From NCBI GenBank assembly GCA_009746045.1, contig RPFO01000022.1:1368913-1431412 (forward strand): 62,500 nt of DNA. Reading direction: 5' to 3'. The position numbers and the translations under genes were made by a program. A model generated the notes under the pieces. That model was not told where the DNA came from. It searched no databases and saw nothing but the letters and a program-made list of their open reading frames with translations. Origin of the DNA: Mesostigma viride. Its lineage: Eukaryota; Streptophyta; Mesostigmatophyceae; Mesostigmatales; Mesostigmataceae. Positions 30,680 to 41,122 of this stretch are shown here, piece after piece. Every line of letters starts with the position of its first letter. Positions within the stretch are counted from its first letter, which is position 1.

Positions 30680-33600
30680 ATGCAGGCGTTGTTGCGGGGG
30701 CGGAAAAGAATTGGGTTTATACTACAAAGAAGAGGATTCTTCCTGCAAGTTGGGCGCTGTGTTCCTAGCAAGGCATCGTTAAGAATCAGCGATGTTAATG
30801 CGGCTGTGGTCCTGGGAAGTGCTGACAGTTACCGACATTACGGAGAAACGGTGCATCAACCAGTCGGCAGAGGCCTCCCCGTGGGGCAGCCTAAGAAGAG
30901 GCGACGAGGCAGGAAGTCAAGCGCCCCGGCCGAGGCCACGCACGTTGCATTGCTGCTGGAAGCATGGGACTCTCAAATGCGAGGCGATGGCCGTTTTGTT
31001 CGCAACCACGGAGAAGACGCGCGTCCATCTGTCTCCGGCCTGAAAAGACCGTGGCACGACCCCTGGGAGTGTAAAGCTCTGCTGTTGCGACTCATTAACG
31101 GCGGGGAGACGTCCCTCGCGCTCGCGCTTTTCCGCTACCTGGCCTTGGAAGGCGTGTCGCCACCGGACACTTATCATGGCGGCGGGCGCGCCCAGGGCGG
31201 TAATTCCCGTCCGTCCCACTGGAAGGACGGGAAGTGGCGGTGGACCATGGCCATCGACCTGGCCCTAGCCGAGTGCGCCAAGCAGGCCCGATTGGAGGAC
31301 GCCTTTGCCTTCATCCGTTGGATCAGTGGCCAGGGAATCTGGACACCCAGCGGGAAAACCTTTTACCTCATCCTCAAGGCATGGCAGTCAACGACCCCGG
31401 GGACCTTCTCACCCAGGATAATACCTGGCACCGGCCGCAGCCTTACTGCCCGTTCCAGCCCCGACCATCTGCTCTGGTTCCTCCGCGATCGCGCCAACCA
31501 GCTCCCCCCCCACCGCGACAGCAACGTGCCGTCACTATCTGCCGGCACCGCTCTCAGTGATCATGCCGGTGCGGCCACCCCAACATTCCTGTCCTCGGGT
31601 CGCCCACTGGGGGAGCTCACACGCGGACAGGTGGCGCTCGCGATCCTGGACCATGCACGGGACATGGGCGCGCCGCCCGGTGATATATATTCTGGCACCC
31701 GTACCCATACTCCTGGCATCCTCGGCCATACTTCTGGCATCCCTTCCCATGGCTCGTCTCCTCTTGATGCGCAACCAGAGGGGCACCAGCGCCCAGCAGC
31801 CCAGCAGCAAGGGGACACGGGATCCTGCGAACCCTTCCCCTCCACACGAGGGGCCACCAGCGGCAGGGAGCCCATACCAGGGCGGTTACCGGCCGAGCAC
31901 GGGGAAGAAGGGCTGCTAACCGCCCAGCAAGGGGCCCTGGGGCATCGTCCACGACCAGGGCTGGTCCCTCGGCCGCCCTTGTCCCCTTGGATGTACGGCG
32001 TGGTCATCTCAACGTGCGTCCGCGCGGGTGAGCCCGCGCTGGCGCTCGCGGTGGCCGACCGCATCGCGACAGATGGTGCGACAGTGGGCACCGCCGTGTA
32101 CAACATGCTCGTGCACGCGTGCGCCAGGGGGGGCGCCAGGGGGCGGCCCGACGTGGCCCGCGCGTGGGCGCTCCTACGGGCGATGCACGCGCGCACGCAC
32201 TCTCCCTCCCCCGCCATCACGCACGCCATGACTATGCACGGGATTCGGGCGGATGCATCGGCCTCGGGGGCAGGAGGAGGAGGAGGAGGAGGGGGAGGAG
32301 GGACAGCGCTGCGTGCAGGGATACAGTTAGCGATGGATGGAGTGGGGGGCAGGCTTAGCGCCACCCTTAGTGACCACTCCCCGCGCAAGCCTTCCCCGCG
32401 CGACCATGTATCCCATGAGAGGCCTGCGGGCCGGGTGTCGATGCTGCCTTCCGCAGGGAACGCATTTGAGACAGCATCATCGTCGCTTTCTGCTAGCGAC
32501 GCCACGCGCCCCCTATCTCTGGTCACCCCACCCCCCCCATTCCAGGCCACCCCGCCCCCTTTTTCCCTGGCCGCCCCACCCCCCAAGCGGAAGAGGTCGT
32601 TGACCCCCAACCGTTTCACGTACAACTCGCTGCTCACCGTGTGTGCGGCCGCGGGGGATGCCAGCAGGGCTGCGCGGGTGCTTGGGGCAATGCACCTGGC
32701 GGGGGTGGCCCCTGACACTTGGACTCTGAACGCGGCCATGAGCGCGTCGGCCGCTCGGGGGGACGTCGCAAGGGCAGTGCGCGTGATGGAAGCGGTGACG
32801 ACGTGGGGGGGGAGGCAACTTGTCCCTGACACGGTCAGTTTCAACGTGCTCATGATGGGCGTGCTTCGACAGGCAGCGGGCAGGAGGAGGGGGGACGGGT
32901 GGCAGGGAGGGGAAGGGGGAGGCCATGGGGGAGGCGGTGGGGGTGGTGGCGAGGGCATGGGTGGCAACAAGGTGGGTGCCGCGCCAGAAAGAGCTCGCAG
33001 TGGCCCGATAAGAACTTCCCCTCTCGGCGCGCCAAGAAAAAATGCTGACTTCCTGGCGGCGCTGTGGGACATCCTCGCACGCATGATCGAGGCAGGGTGC
33101 ATGCCCGACACGACAACCTGGAACACACTCATACAGGGACGAGCGCTGGCGGCCGACACCGAAGGGGCGGTACGGCTGCTGTCGGTCATGGAGGAAGGGC
33201 AAAGCCTGCGTTTTCCCGTCCCGCCCGCGCTGCCTTTCTCGATGCTGACATCATCATCTGGTCACGTGATGTCATCCGGCAGATGGGGTGGCGGGCAAGT
33301 CGGGAGGGTCGCGGCCACCCCCCCCGCGCCGCCGCCGGACCTCGTCTCCTACAACCTTGTCATGCAGGCGTGCGCAAACGCGGGAGATGTCGACCGGGGG
33401 GTGCAGCTGGTCCGGCACATGATGGCGCGGCAGGCACGCCAGGTGGGCGCTGGGGGTGGAGGCATCCCGCGACCCAGGGTGCCCATGCCAGGGGCGGACA
33501 CGGCCACCCTGGGCCCTGATGTCATCACCTTCAACCTGCTGCTGGCGGCGTGCCGGCAGGCGGGTCGGCAGGATATCGCGGAGCAGATCATGGTGGGGCA

Positions 33601-36421
33601 TGTGGGGGGTAGGATGGGCCCGGACAGCCCTGGGGGTAACGGGGGGGAAACGGGTGGTGGCCCCGCGGTGGGTCTGATGGCGCAGGCGGGGGTGGAGCCG
33701 GACGTGGTCAGCCACAACACGCTGTTGATGGCACGACTGGAGGCAGGCGGACGAAGAAATGTAGACGGCACGGCGGCACGGGAGAGCGGTATGGCCATCA
33801 TGCCATGGGATGAGGGAGGGGGGGAAGGGGAGGAGGGAGTGGAAAGGGGGGAGGATGCAGGAGGGAAGGATGTGCTGGCGATGAGGATGCCAGAGACTAA
33901 TGCGGTCGCCGAGGGAACCGGGCATTCAGGCGCGGGTTCGCAGAAGCGTGCTGAAATGGGGATGGCGCACGCGGTTCAGCAGCATGACGTGGCTTGGCCA
34001 GACAGGGGCGGTGCCCAGGGGCTGTCATACTCCTTAACCTCTTCTAAAGAGGCGCCACTGAAAGGTGAAGGGATGGATGGGGAAGCAATTACCCCTCCCC
34101 CCCGTGATGGGGCGACAAGGGGCGAGGGCTCCTCCCCCTTTGTTCCGGAGGCGGCAATGTTGGGGTCGTTCGCATGTCCGGGTGGTGCCGACGTGCCCCC
34201 TGACCTGTGGACGTACAACTCCCTGGTCACCACCAGTGGGCGATCCGGTGACGTCCGGCGGGCGTTAGGGCTCCTGCACGACATGGCACGACGCGGCATC
34301 CCCCCGGATGCGTTCACAATGTGCGGTCTTCTGACAGCCGTCAAGAATGCTGGTGACCGCCACAGAGGCCGGGTAACCAAGGACGCGTGGAATGCATCCC
34401 CGCAGACCAGCCGCAGGTCGCGATTACAGGGGCCGCGAGCTGAGCAGGATAAGCGAGTGCCGCAGGATAAGCGAGCTCAGCAGCTGCAGGAACGAGAGGA
34501 GGTGCTGCTGGAGCAAGCAATGATGGGGCTGCTGAGTGACATCCGCCAGCTGTCGCGTGGCGGCGGTCCGGTGCCTAGGGAGCTGCTGAATGCTGTCATC
34601 GGCGCTTGCGGATGTTCTTCTGCTGTCGCCACCACGGCCGAGGCGATCGCGGAAGAGCTCGTCAGGGACGAGCGTGTGCGCGCAAACGGCAGAGGGCGCT
34701 CTCAGGGCAGAGTGCGGGTTGCTGGACCAGGCCATGAACCTACTGATGTACCCAACGTGTCCAATCCATGGGAAGCCCCACCCACTGCCTCGGGTATCTT
34801 GCCCAGCGTCCTGTGTTCGGATGCCAGTAGTGTTGCCCTTGCGACGGCCTCGCCTCTTGCCCCAGCATGGGGAGAAGGAGCAGCCTCGTCTGGCCCTGCA
34901 TGGCTAGAGGAGCCAACGCTGCAAGAGCAGATGCCAGAAGAACCAGGGCAGCGAGAGCAAGGGCGGCAAGAGCAGGGGCTGCAAGGGGGCAGCACAAGCC
35001 ATGGACATGAAGCGGGCACAGGGAAGTTTCAGGCTCCCTGGGACCGTTGGACCGCGGCTCTTATGCTGGCAGATGCCATGGCATCCGCACCTGGCGGTCC
35101 CGGTGTAGACGCAGTTACGGTCACCAACCTGTTGGGTGTCTGCCGGCGGGTGTGCGAGCAGGGTGCTGCGAGGGGTGGGGTGGGTGGTTCACCACAGGAT
35201 GATTCCCATTCAGGAGGCGGCGTCGATGCTGCCAGGTCTGGTCAAGCTGCGAATATTGCTTGTGATGACGCCGATGTGGAGGGATGGGGTGGCAGATACG
35301 GTGTGCCCCCTGGCGCCCGCAACCCCGTGGGGGTGAACAAGGGGGGTGTTGCGCCAGATGGGGGACTTGTGGGCCAGGAGGGCTCGCAGAGGGCTCAGGA
35401 GAGCAGACAAGGTGCACACCGGGGGGATGTGACAGCTGTCACCCAGTCATTAAGCACCCTTCATGGCATGCTATCATTCCTTGAGCGGCTGGTGCGGCTG
35501 GAAGAGACTTCACTGAAGCTCACCAGAAGTGACCCTGGATATAACAATCAAGCACAGCTACCCTCATCATCATCATCCCTGCAGCATACTCACTGGCCTA
35601 CTCCTGCACATGCCATCAACACCCACCACCCCAGCCAGATGGGCCCGGCAAAAGGGTCTGCGATATGGCAGGAAGGGAGGCACCAGGCCGAGGGAAACGG
35701 ACCCAGAGCCTCTGGACAGGCTGTGCCGCTGGACTTCCAGGCCTGCCATGCACTCGGCATGGCCCTCGCGGCTGGCTTTCCAGGGCTACACGCGTGCCAA
35801 TCAGGGGCTGCTACCAAAGGGGAGGTGCCAGTGGAGCATAAGCGGCTGCTGCCTCGAGCCGCAGAGATTGTGAAATTTGCGTGTGGGCCCACGTGGGGTC
35901 ATCCTGAGGCAAGGAAGGAGGTTTATTGGAACGGTCCGCCAGTCCCTTCGGAGAGGCAAATTGGCGTGCAGGACCCTGGGGATGTCGTCGGGAGTGGAGA
36001 GGATGCGGCAACGTTACTGTCCGGCTTTTTGGCAGGGTTGACACGGAAGGGAGGCTGCACAGCCGAGGCCCTGTGGGTGCTGCATCGCGCGCTGTCGGAG
36101 CGCCAAGTAGCAGCATCGCAGCTGGACCAAGCTCTGCTTCATCGGCTGGTGCTGCGGGGTGGGAACGCAGGGATGGCTGCCAGGCAGACACTGGCACAGG
36201 TCGCTGGGGAGACATCGTTCTCAGAAAACCTCACTGCCCCCCACCTGGCAAACTGCGTACTACGGTATATTGAGGCAGACGGATTAGCGGTCCCCCCACG
36301 AGTGTACGCGGGGCTCATGTCACGGCTGTGCGCCATCGGGGACTTTGCAGCAGCGGCGGAACTGTCTAGTAGACTCAGGGCCATAGCTCTCGTCCTGAAT
36401 AAACCTTGCTCACTCAAGTGA
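30680..36421 (+). CDS. P-class pentatricopeptide repeat (PPR) protein, intronless
   Basis: PPR proteins bind organelle RNA, one base per motif, to control its stability, processing or translation. I chose the ATG at 30680 (1,913 residues) over the one at 30581 because it opens a basic, hydrophobic leader (MQALLRGRKRIGFILQRRG) suited to plastid or mitochondrial import. About nine PPR motifs are visible, including FTYNSLLTVCAAAGDASRA (about residue 645), DTVSFNVLMM, DTTTWNTLIQG, DLVSYNLVMQACANAGD, DVITFNLLLAACRQAGR, DVVSHNTLL, DLWTYNSLVTTSGRSGD and a C-terminal RVYAGLMSRL. Long Gly-, Pro- or Gln-rich inserts separate them, and 1230-1870 has almost none. There is no DYW, SMR or nuclease domain. 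The lack of introns contrasts with every neighbour. I cannot name the orthologue. Confidence 0.88.
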   Translation: MQALLRGRKRIGFILQRRGFFLQVGRCVPSKASLRISDVNAAVVLGSADSYRHYGETVHQPVGRGLPVGQPKKRRRGRKSSAPAEATHVALLLEAWDSQMRGDGRFVRNHGEDARPSVSGLKRPWHDPWECKALLLRLINGGETSLALALFRYLALEGVSPPDTYHGGGRAQGGNSRPSHWKDGKWRWTMAIDLALAECAKQARLEDAFAFIRWISGQGIWTPSGKTFYLILKAWQSTTPGTFSPRIIPGTGRSLTARSSPDHLLWFLRDRANQLPPHRDSNVPSLSAGTALSDHAGAATPTFLSSGRPLGELTRGQVALAILDHARDMGAPPGDIYSGTRTHTPGILGHTSGIPSHGSSPLDAQPEGHQRPAAQQQGDTGSCEPFPSTRGATSGREPIPGRLPAEHGEEGLLTAQQGALGHRPRPGLVPRPPLSPWMYGVVISTCVRAGEPALALAVADRIATDGATVGTAVYNMLVHACARGGARGRPDVARAWALLRAMHARTHSPSPAITHAMTMHGIRADASASGAGGGGGGGGGGTALRAGIQLAMDGVGGRLSATLSDHSPRKPSPRDHVSHERPAGRVSMLPSAGNAFETASSSLSASDATRPLSLVTPPPPFQATPPPFSLAAPPPKRKRSLTPNRFTYNSLLTVCAAAGDASRAARVLGAMHLAGVAPDTWTLNAAMSASAARGDVARAVRVMEAVTTWGGRQLVPDTVSFNVLMMGVLRQAAGRRRGDGWQGGEGGGHGGGGGGGGEGMGGNKVGAAPERARSGPIRTSPLGAPRKNADFLAALWDILARMIEAGCMPDTTTWNTLIQGRALAADTEGAVRLLSVMEEGQSLRFPVPPALPFSMLTSSSGHVMSSGRWGGGQVGRVAATPPAPPPDLVSYNLVMQACANAGDVDRGVQLVRHMMARQARQVGAGGGGIPRPRVPMPGADTATLGPDVITFNLLLAACRQAGRQDIAEQIMVGHVGGRMGPDSPGGNGGETGGGPAVGLMAQAGVEPDVVSHNTLLMARLEAGGRRNVDGTAARESGMAIMPWDEGGGEGEEGVERGEDAGGKDVLAMRMPETNAVAEGTGHSGAGSQKRAEMGMAHAVQQHDVAWPDRGGAQGLSYSLTSSKEAPLKGEGMDGEAITPPPRDGATRGEGSSPFVPEAAMLGSFACPGGADVPPDLWTYNSLVTTSGRSGDVRRALGLLHDMARRGIPPDAFTMCGLLTAVKNAGDRHRGRVTKDAWNASPQTSRRSRLQGPRAEQDKRVPQDKRAQQLQEREEVLLEQAMMGLLSDIRQLSRGGGPVPRELLNAVIGACGCSSAVATTAEAIAEELVRDERVRANGRGRSQGRVRVAGPGHEPTDVPNVSNPWEAPPTASGILPSVLCSDASSVALATASPLAPAWGEGAASSGPAWLEEPTLQEQMPEEPGQREQGRQEQGLQGGSTSHGHEAGTGKFQAPWDRWTAALMLADAMASAPGGPGVDAVTVTNLLGVCRRVCEQGAARGGVGGSPQDDSHSGGGVDAARSGQAANIACDDADVEGWGGRYGVPPGARNPVGVNKGGVAPDGGLVGQEGSQRAQESRQGAHRGDVTAVTQSLSTLHGMLSFLERLVRLEETSLKLTRSDPGYNNQAQLPSSSSSLQHTHWPTPAHAINTHHPSQMGPAKGSAIWQEGRHQAEGNGPRASGQAVPLDFQACHALGMALAAGFPGLHACQSGAATKGEVPVEHKRLLPRAAEIVKFACGPTWGHPEARKEVYWNGPPVPSERQIGVQDPGDVVGSGEDAATLLSGFLAGLTRKGGCTAEALWVLHRALSERQVAASQLDQALLHRLVLRGGNAGMAARQTLAQVAGETSFSENLTAPHLANCVLRYIEADGLAVPPRVYAGLMSRLCAIGDFAAAAELSSRLRAIALVLNKPCSLK

Positions 36422-36599
36422 TGTTCGGTTTTGATAGTGCTCAGGGATTATCGAGCTTCATGGGGGGTAAGTAAAATATGCTGACGTCCGGGAACCTGTG
36501 TGTGATTATTCACGGTTATACCTTGTCCCTTCAGTCCTGAGCACTCGCATGAGAGTTAGAGACACTAGAAATACGAGCCCTGGTAGCCAACTTTCCATT

Positions 36600-36862
36600 T
36601 TGTCTGCCGGACGATTGTATATTAGTTACTTAATTAGTTAACTAATTAAACTCGTTGGGGAGTCACGGAGCACGAGGGTGTTTTTTTTAATCCCTGAGTG
36701 TGTGCACAGCGGGCAGGGGGCAGAGACCCCCCCCTTCCCTCATGCCACAGGGCATGCACAATCGGACCCGTCAAAACGATCCGGCATCCCCTGTGGGTGC
36801 AATAATTAATTAGTTAATCCATTAATCAATTAATTAATTCATAAGCACGTGACTGCGTTAAC
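36600..36862 (-). mobile_element. LINE 3'-end fragment, minus orientation
   Basis: Left to right: TTAA-rich tail (36610-36648), hairpin motif CGTTGGGGAGTCACGGAGCAC (36652-36672), then sequence matching 56998-57186 (CAGAGACCCCC, GGCATG, CCTGTGGGTGCAATAA) and a second TTAA-rich run (36801-36842). This is a 5'-truncated copy reading leftward. Confidence 0.7.
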
Positions 36863-37075
36863 CCGTGTTTTTTTACAACGCGATACATCGCGTTGTAGGG
36901 TTAGAACGCGATGTATCGCGTTGTAATCTGACACGTGGCAAACCTATTAAACATGCGATTTTTGGTCTGAAACTTTCAACATATGTCAGAAACATCTAAT
37001 AGAATTCAAGAAAAAATCCTGGTATTTTTGGTATTTTTTTGGTGACAGCTGCAAACAAATATGTACCACTGAAAT
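36862..37075. repeat. Dispersed repeat with paired 22-bp palindromes (copy A)
   Basis: Two near-perfect palindromes (ACAACGCGAT, 2-bp centre, ATCGCGTTGT) lie at 36878-36899 and about 36905-36925. About 150 bp follows (TCTGACACGTGGCA onward, ending GACAGCTGCAAACAAATAT). Copy B is at 55588-55800. No ORF. Identity of the family is unknown. Confidence 0.8.
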
Positions 37076-37284
37076 CAGGCATTTTCGCGGGACGAAGGTG
37101 AAGACGACGGCGATGGCGGCAGGTAGATCTCGCCAGTTTTCGCGCGAATTTCAGTGGCTGTTGGGTGGCACGACCATGATGATGCGTTCAAAGGTTGATA
37201 ATTAGGTTTCTACGAGTTTGTTGAGGTACTGGGGCAAAGGAAACGTAGTTTTTTCCAGTTTCTCACCCAACTTTCATGCGGAAA

Positions 37285-38525
37285 CCCTGGAAATTAATTA
37301 ATTAATTAATTATCAACATCACTCCGTTGGGAGTAGATGTAGCACATAGCCCTGAGAAGGGGCATATGGCTTTTAAGGGGACTCGTCACCAAAACACCAA
37401 AAAATCAATAAAAATTCAAAACTCACATTAAACCTATGCGAACAATGCCCAAATGGGTTTGGGGACCCAAAGTAGCATTTATGACGATTTGTCGTGCACT
37501 TACTTGGGGTATTACCCCCGGCATTTGGCTAAAAATAGCACAAGACGCTAAACCGTTTTTGCCACGCCACGGTCAATAGGAGCATCTGATTGACCTGCCC
37601 ATACATTCCAAACAAGTTCCCCCTCTCCTCGACCGTTTGAGTTACTAACATGGTTCAGCGGGTCAGGTTTGTGAGAGTTATTAATTTTCCCGCGAAAAAA
37701 GACCGTATTTTGGCGGGAAAATTAATAACTCTCACAAACCTGCCCCGCCGACCCATGTTAGTAGCTCAAACGGTCGAGGAGAGGGGGAACTCGTTTGGAA
37801 TGTATGGGCAGGTCAAACAGATGCTCCTATTGACCGTTGGGCGGCAAGAACGGTTTAGCGTCTTGTGCTATTTTTAGCCAAATGCCAGGGGTAGTACCCC
37901 TAGTAAGTGCACGACAAATCGTCATAAATGCTACTTTGGGTCCCCAAACCCATTTGGGCATTGTTCGCATAGGTTTAATGTGAGTTTTGAATTTTTATTG
38001 ATTTTTTGGTGTTTTGGTGACGAGTCCCCTTAATACATTCTAGGCTACTTCATGCAAGGGTGGGAATGTAAGCTACCCCTGCTCTAGGTGCACCAGGGCA
38101 CCCGCACCCTCATGGTCTATCACGCTATGCCCGGGTAAGGGGGGAGCATGCCTGTGAGGGGGAAGATCATCATGGCTATACAAAAACTAGAGCGTGGCAT
38201 CTCAGCAGAGAGCAGCTCTCTGCATGGGCACAGCATTACTAAATAAAGCTAGGCATCGTCTGGAGTGTGGCACATCATAGGCACACATGTACATGCTTAA
38301 ATAAAGCGCGTGGCTTAGCTGGGATAGGGCCTCTAGGAGGCGTACATGTACATGGCCACGGTCTATCTATTCTACACTACTACTGCTGTATTCCCCTACG
38401 CTGGGGCGTCTGGAGTCGCTGGGGCCGCGGGGGTCGCCTGCCAGGGCTTGTGGCCGACGTAGATGGCCGCCCCCTTCCAGTACACCGGCTGCCCCGCCTT
38501 GGTCTGCCGGAGCCCTGGAAACCGG
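37285..38525 (-). mobile_element. ORF1-only (half-LINE-like) element, minus, split by a MITE
   Basis: Reading leftward, an ORF1 C-terminal fragment (38518-38400, containing QPVYWKGAAIYVGHKPWQ) is followed by the 3' untranslated region, the CTCCCAACGGAG hairpin (about 37321-37332) and a TTAA tail (37290-37312). The sequence matches the plus-strand copy 40236-41122. A 653-bp MITE (37377-38029) interrupts it. Confidence 0.75.
37377..38029. mobile_element. 653-bp foldback MITE of the Kolobok/TTAA class
   Basis: The two halves (about 37377-37695 and 37715-38029) are near-perfect inverted copies, so the element is one long palindrome. Ends are GGGGACTCGTCACC and its complement, sharing GGGGACT with the Kolobok at 1821. 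TTAA lies at 37373-37376 and 38030-38033. The intact site (GGATGTATTAAAAGCCATAT) exists at about 41011-41030 in the sister retroelement, with a single TTAA. The ORF across its centre is not a gene. Confidence 0.92.
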
Positions 38526-39292
38526 CATACATATTATTACGTCAAGACTCGGGTCTGCTGCGGCACCATGCTTGGTATTTCCATGGTGTTTCGACTTCTT
38601 AACACTTGTTTATTCATTCCGAACGTCTGGACTCTCGGCTAAACCGAGAATTGTGCAGACTTTTATTGGGTAGCGCCGGGCATGATGGTGCCTGCAAATA
38701 GCGTAAGGCGTGACCGTGGCTATTGCTACGGTATGCTGTATTTTCCTGGAAATGGCCTCTGCCACCGGCTCAATAGTGCTTGCAGGCGTAAGTATATCGT
38801 GTTTCTACCTAGTTTCTGCCAGTTTTCCACTTATTTCTACCGACCTCGATCTGCCCAGCCTCTCTAAGACCGCCATCCTACTTGACGTTGCTTGCATGTC
38901 AGCCATAGCAGGTTGCAGTTGTGCAGTATTTAGGTGCTGTATACGTCGTCAAGCCGTGCATATATCGTGAGGATTGGATGTTGATGGTTTATAATGCGTT
39001 GATTGTGCAAGAAGACCAGCTATAGCTGGCAGCATTCGTGGAAAAACTCCGCCGTACGTCTTGGGGCCTGCATGGCCCCGAACTCCTCAAGGACAAAGGG
39101 GATGACCCGGTGGGGCCCCCCACATTGAAAATTACTATATATAAGGTCATTACCATGTGCGAACCTTGGTCGACGTCGTGGTGGGTGGGTGGGTGGGTAG
39201 GGGCAAGCCTTTAAGATTTACCACCCCCCCCCCCCCTCTGGACCACCCGGGGGTGGAAATGAATTAATTTGAGCTAGGGGGGGTGCCGGGGG
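38526..39292. other. No gene recognised
   Basis: Mixed-composition sequence with short ORFs only. There is a short GGTG array near 39180-39200. It may contain decayed retroelement sequence, but no motif supports a call. Confidence 0.5.
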
Positions 39293-39720
39293 GTTAAAAT
39301 AAATAAATAAATAAATGTTAACATCGACTCCGTCGGGAGATCATGTAGCACATATTCCTTGCTGGATGGGTGGAGGTGGGCGAAGCCGCACGGAATCGAA
39401 CTAAGCTAACTCTTATAAGCTATCTAGTCTAGAAATTCCTAACTACGCTACTCAGAAAAGCCCCCCTTCAGCTTGGGGGGAGGGGGCTTGCTCACAGGGG
39501 CTGGCGTATGAGCCTGGACAATCTTCTGCCACCTCTTCTTGTTCTGCATAGCAGTCCAAGCATGCAAGAGAGAGGGAGTGAATGCGGTGTTCAAACTGGG
39601 CCGGGACCACTAGGTCGGCCAGCAACAGGATGTAACTTAATCATGGCAGGTTTACCCAGCTTTCTAGGAATGTCCTTGGGGCCAGGCCAGGTCAGGATGT
39701 GGCCGGGGGGTAGCTAGCCC
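39293..39720 (-). mobile_element. LINE 3' end, minus orientation, (AATA)n tail
   Basis: The tail (AAATAA)n at 39296-39316 is followed by CGACTCCGTCGGGAGATCATG (39325-39345). The sequence then matches 55922-56160 and 56500-56620, including GGAGGGGGCTTG and TCTTCTGCCACCTCTTCTT. Reading leftward this is the end of the LINE second ORF and its 3' untranslated region. Confidence 0.7.
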
Positions 39721-40235
39721 CCAAACCCTGGCGGGGGGGGTCCCGTCTGGGGGGGGAGGGGGTGCTTTCAACCCCCCCCCCCCCCCCCCCCCTCCCTCTC
39801 GGGTGATATCTCCAGGAGTGTTGCGAAAAGTCTGCTACATATGAAGTCTAGATCTATGATCAAATTTATACAAAACATCACGAGATTGCTTTGCTCCTCA
39901 AGTACCGTGATCAAGTATAGGCAAGATCTCAATCAGCGCGGCGCGACTGCACCGGCCCCTAGAATAAGGTCGCATATATCAACCTAGGTCCAAAATAACT
40001 AGTCCAAATCACGTACTGACTATCAAAGTTCCATACAAATTAGAACGACAGGCCAAACTGCCTAATTTATTCCATTGTTGCGCCCATTCTAAGGGTCGGG
40101 CCGCAACACTCCTCCCCCTCCGCGGGGGTCGGTTGTCCCTACCGTAAGATAGATGTGCCCAGAGCCTAAGGATGTGGATGGGCAAGAAATGAAGTACCAT
40201 ATGTTACTATAGGAGTACTATGTCCCAACCCCGGT
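39721..40235. other. No gene recognised; G and C homopolymer runs
   Basis: Runs of G and C (39727-39792) are followed by about 440 bp of noncoding sequence. GGTCGGGCCGCAACA at about 40095-40109, next to a CCGCGGGGG hairpin, may be a mobile-element end, but no partner was found. Confidence 0.4.
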
Positions 40236-41122
40236 GCTCCCACGGGTTAAGTACATGGCGGACAAGCTGGCGTTCCTTAAATGCCGCAAGAAGCTCTCGG
40301 AGACTCACTTCACGCTGGACGACGACTTGACCCTGGCCCAGCAACAGCGGCGACGCGAGCTATGGCCGACCTACCTTCAGCTCCGGCAGAGCGCAAGGGG
40401 GAAGCCGGTATACTGGAGGGGGGCGGTCATCCACGTTGACCACAAGCCCTGGCAGCCCCCCCCTGCCACCTCAGACTAGGAATATATATACCAGTAGTGT
40501 AGATTAGTAAGGCTTAGCCTAGCATGTGGCCCACGCGCATGTGCGCCCATAATGGCCCCCATGGATTTTGCCTTCAGAATTTAGCCACGCCATGCCTATA
40601 ATGATTACATCCCCATCTAGTGCTTAACGGTTGGGGGATGATGCAGACGATATTTGTCTAAACTTTTGTGTAATTATTTTTCTAATGAGATTAGCATAGT
40701 ACTCCGTGGCATGCCTTTGCGCATGACACGCAAGTACTTACTTACTTACTTACTTACTTACTTATGCCTATAATGGGACCCCCACGGATGTTGCATTAAG
40801 AATTTAGCCATGCTATGCCATGCAGAGAGATGCTCTCTGTCGAGAAGCCATGTCCTAGCTCTTGTATAGCCATGATGATCTAGCTTCCTCCCCCGTGCCA
40901 GGATCCCCCCCTTAGGCGGGTTGAACCTGAGACAGCATGGTGGTGCGGGTGCCCCAGGTGCACCTAGAGCACGGGTAGCTTACATTCCCACCCTTGCATG
41001 AAGTAGCCTAGGATGTATTAAAAGCCATATGCCCCTTCTCAGGGATATGTGCTACATTGACTCCCAACGGAGTGATGTTGATAACTAATCAATTAATTAA
41101 TTAATTAATTAATTAATTAATT
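40236..41122 (+). mobile_element. ORF1-only (half-LINE-like) element, plus strand
   Basis: An open frame to the stop at 40477-40479 encodes the L1-like ORF1 C-terminal domain: FTLDDDLTLAQQQRRREL, then KPVYWRGAVIHVDHKPW. About 600 bp of noncoding 3' region follows, then the hairpin CTCCCAACGGAG (about 41060-41071) and a TTAA tail (41086-41122). No reverse transcriptase sequence lies between ORF1 and the tail. It is 5'-truncated. The TTACTTAC array at 40735-40764 is internal. Confidence 0.75.

Noticed and set aside
37650-37877. 75-aa ORF in the middle of the foldback MITE
   Set aside because: It spans the centre of a palindrome and has no recognisable domain.
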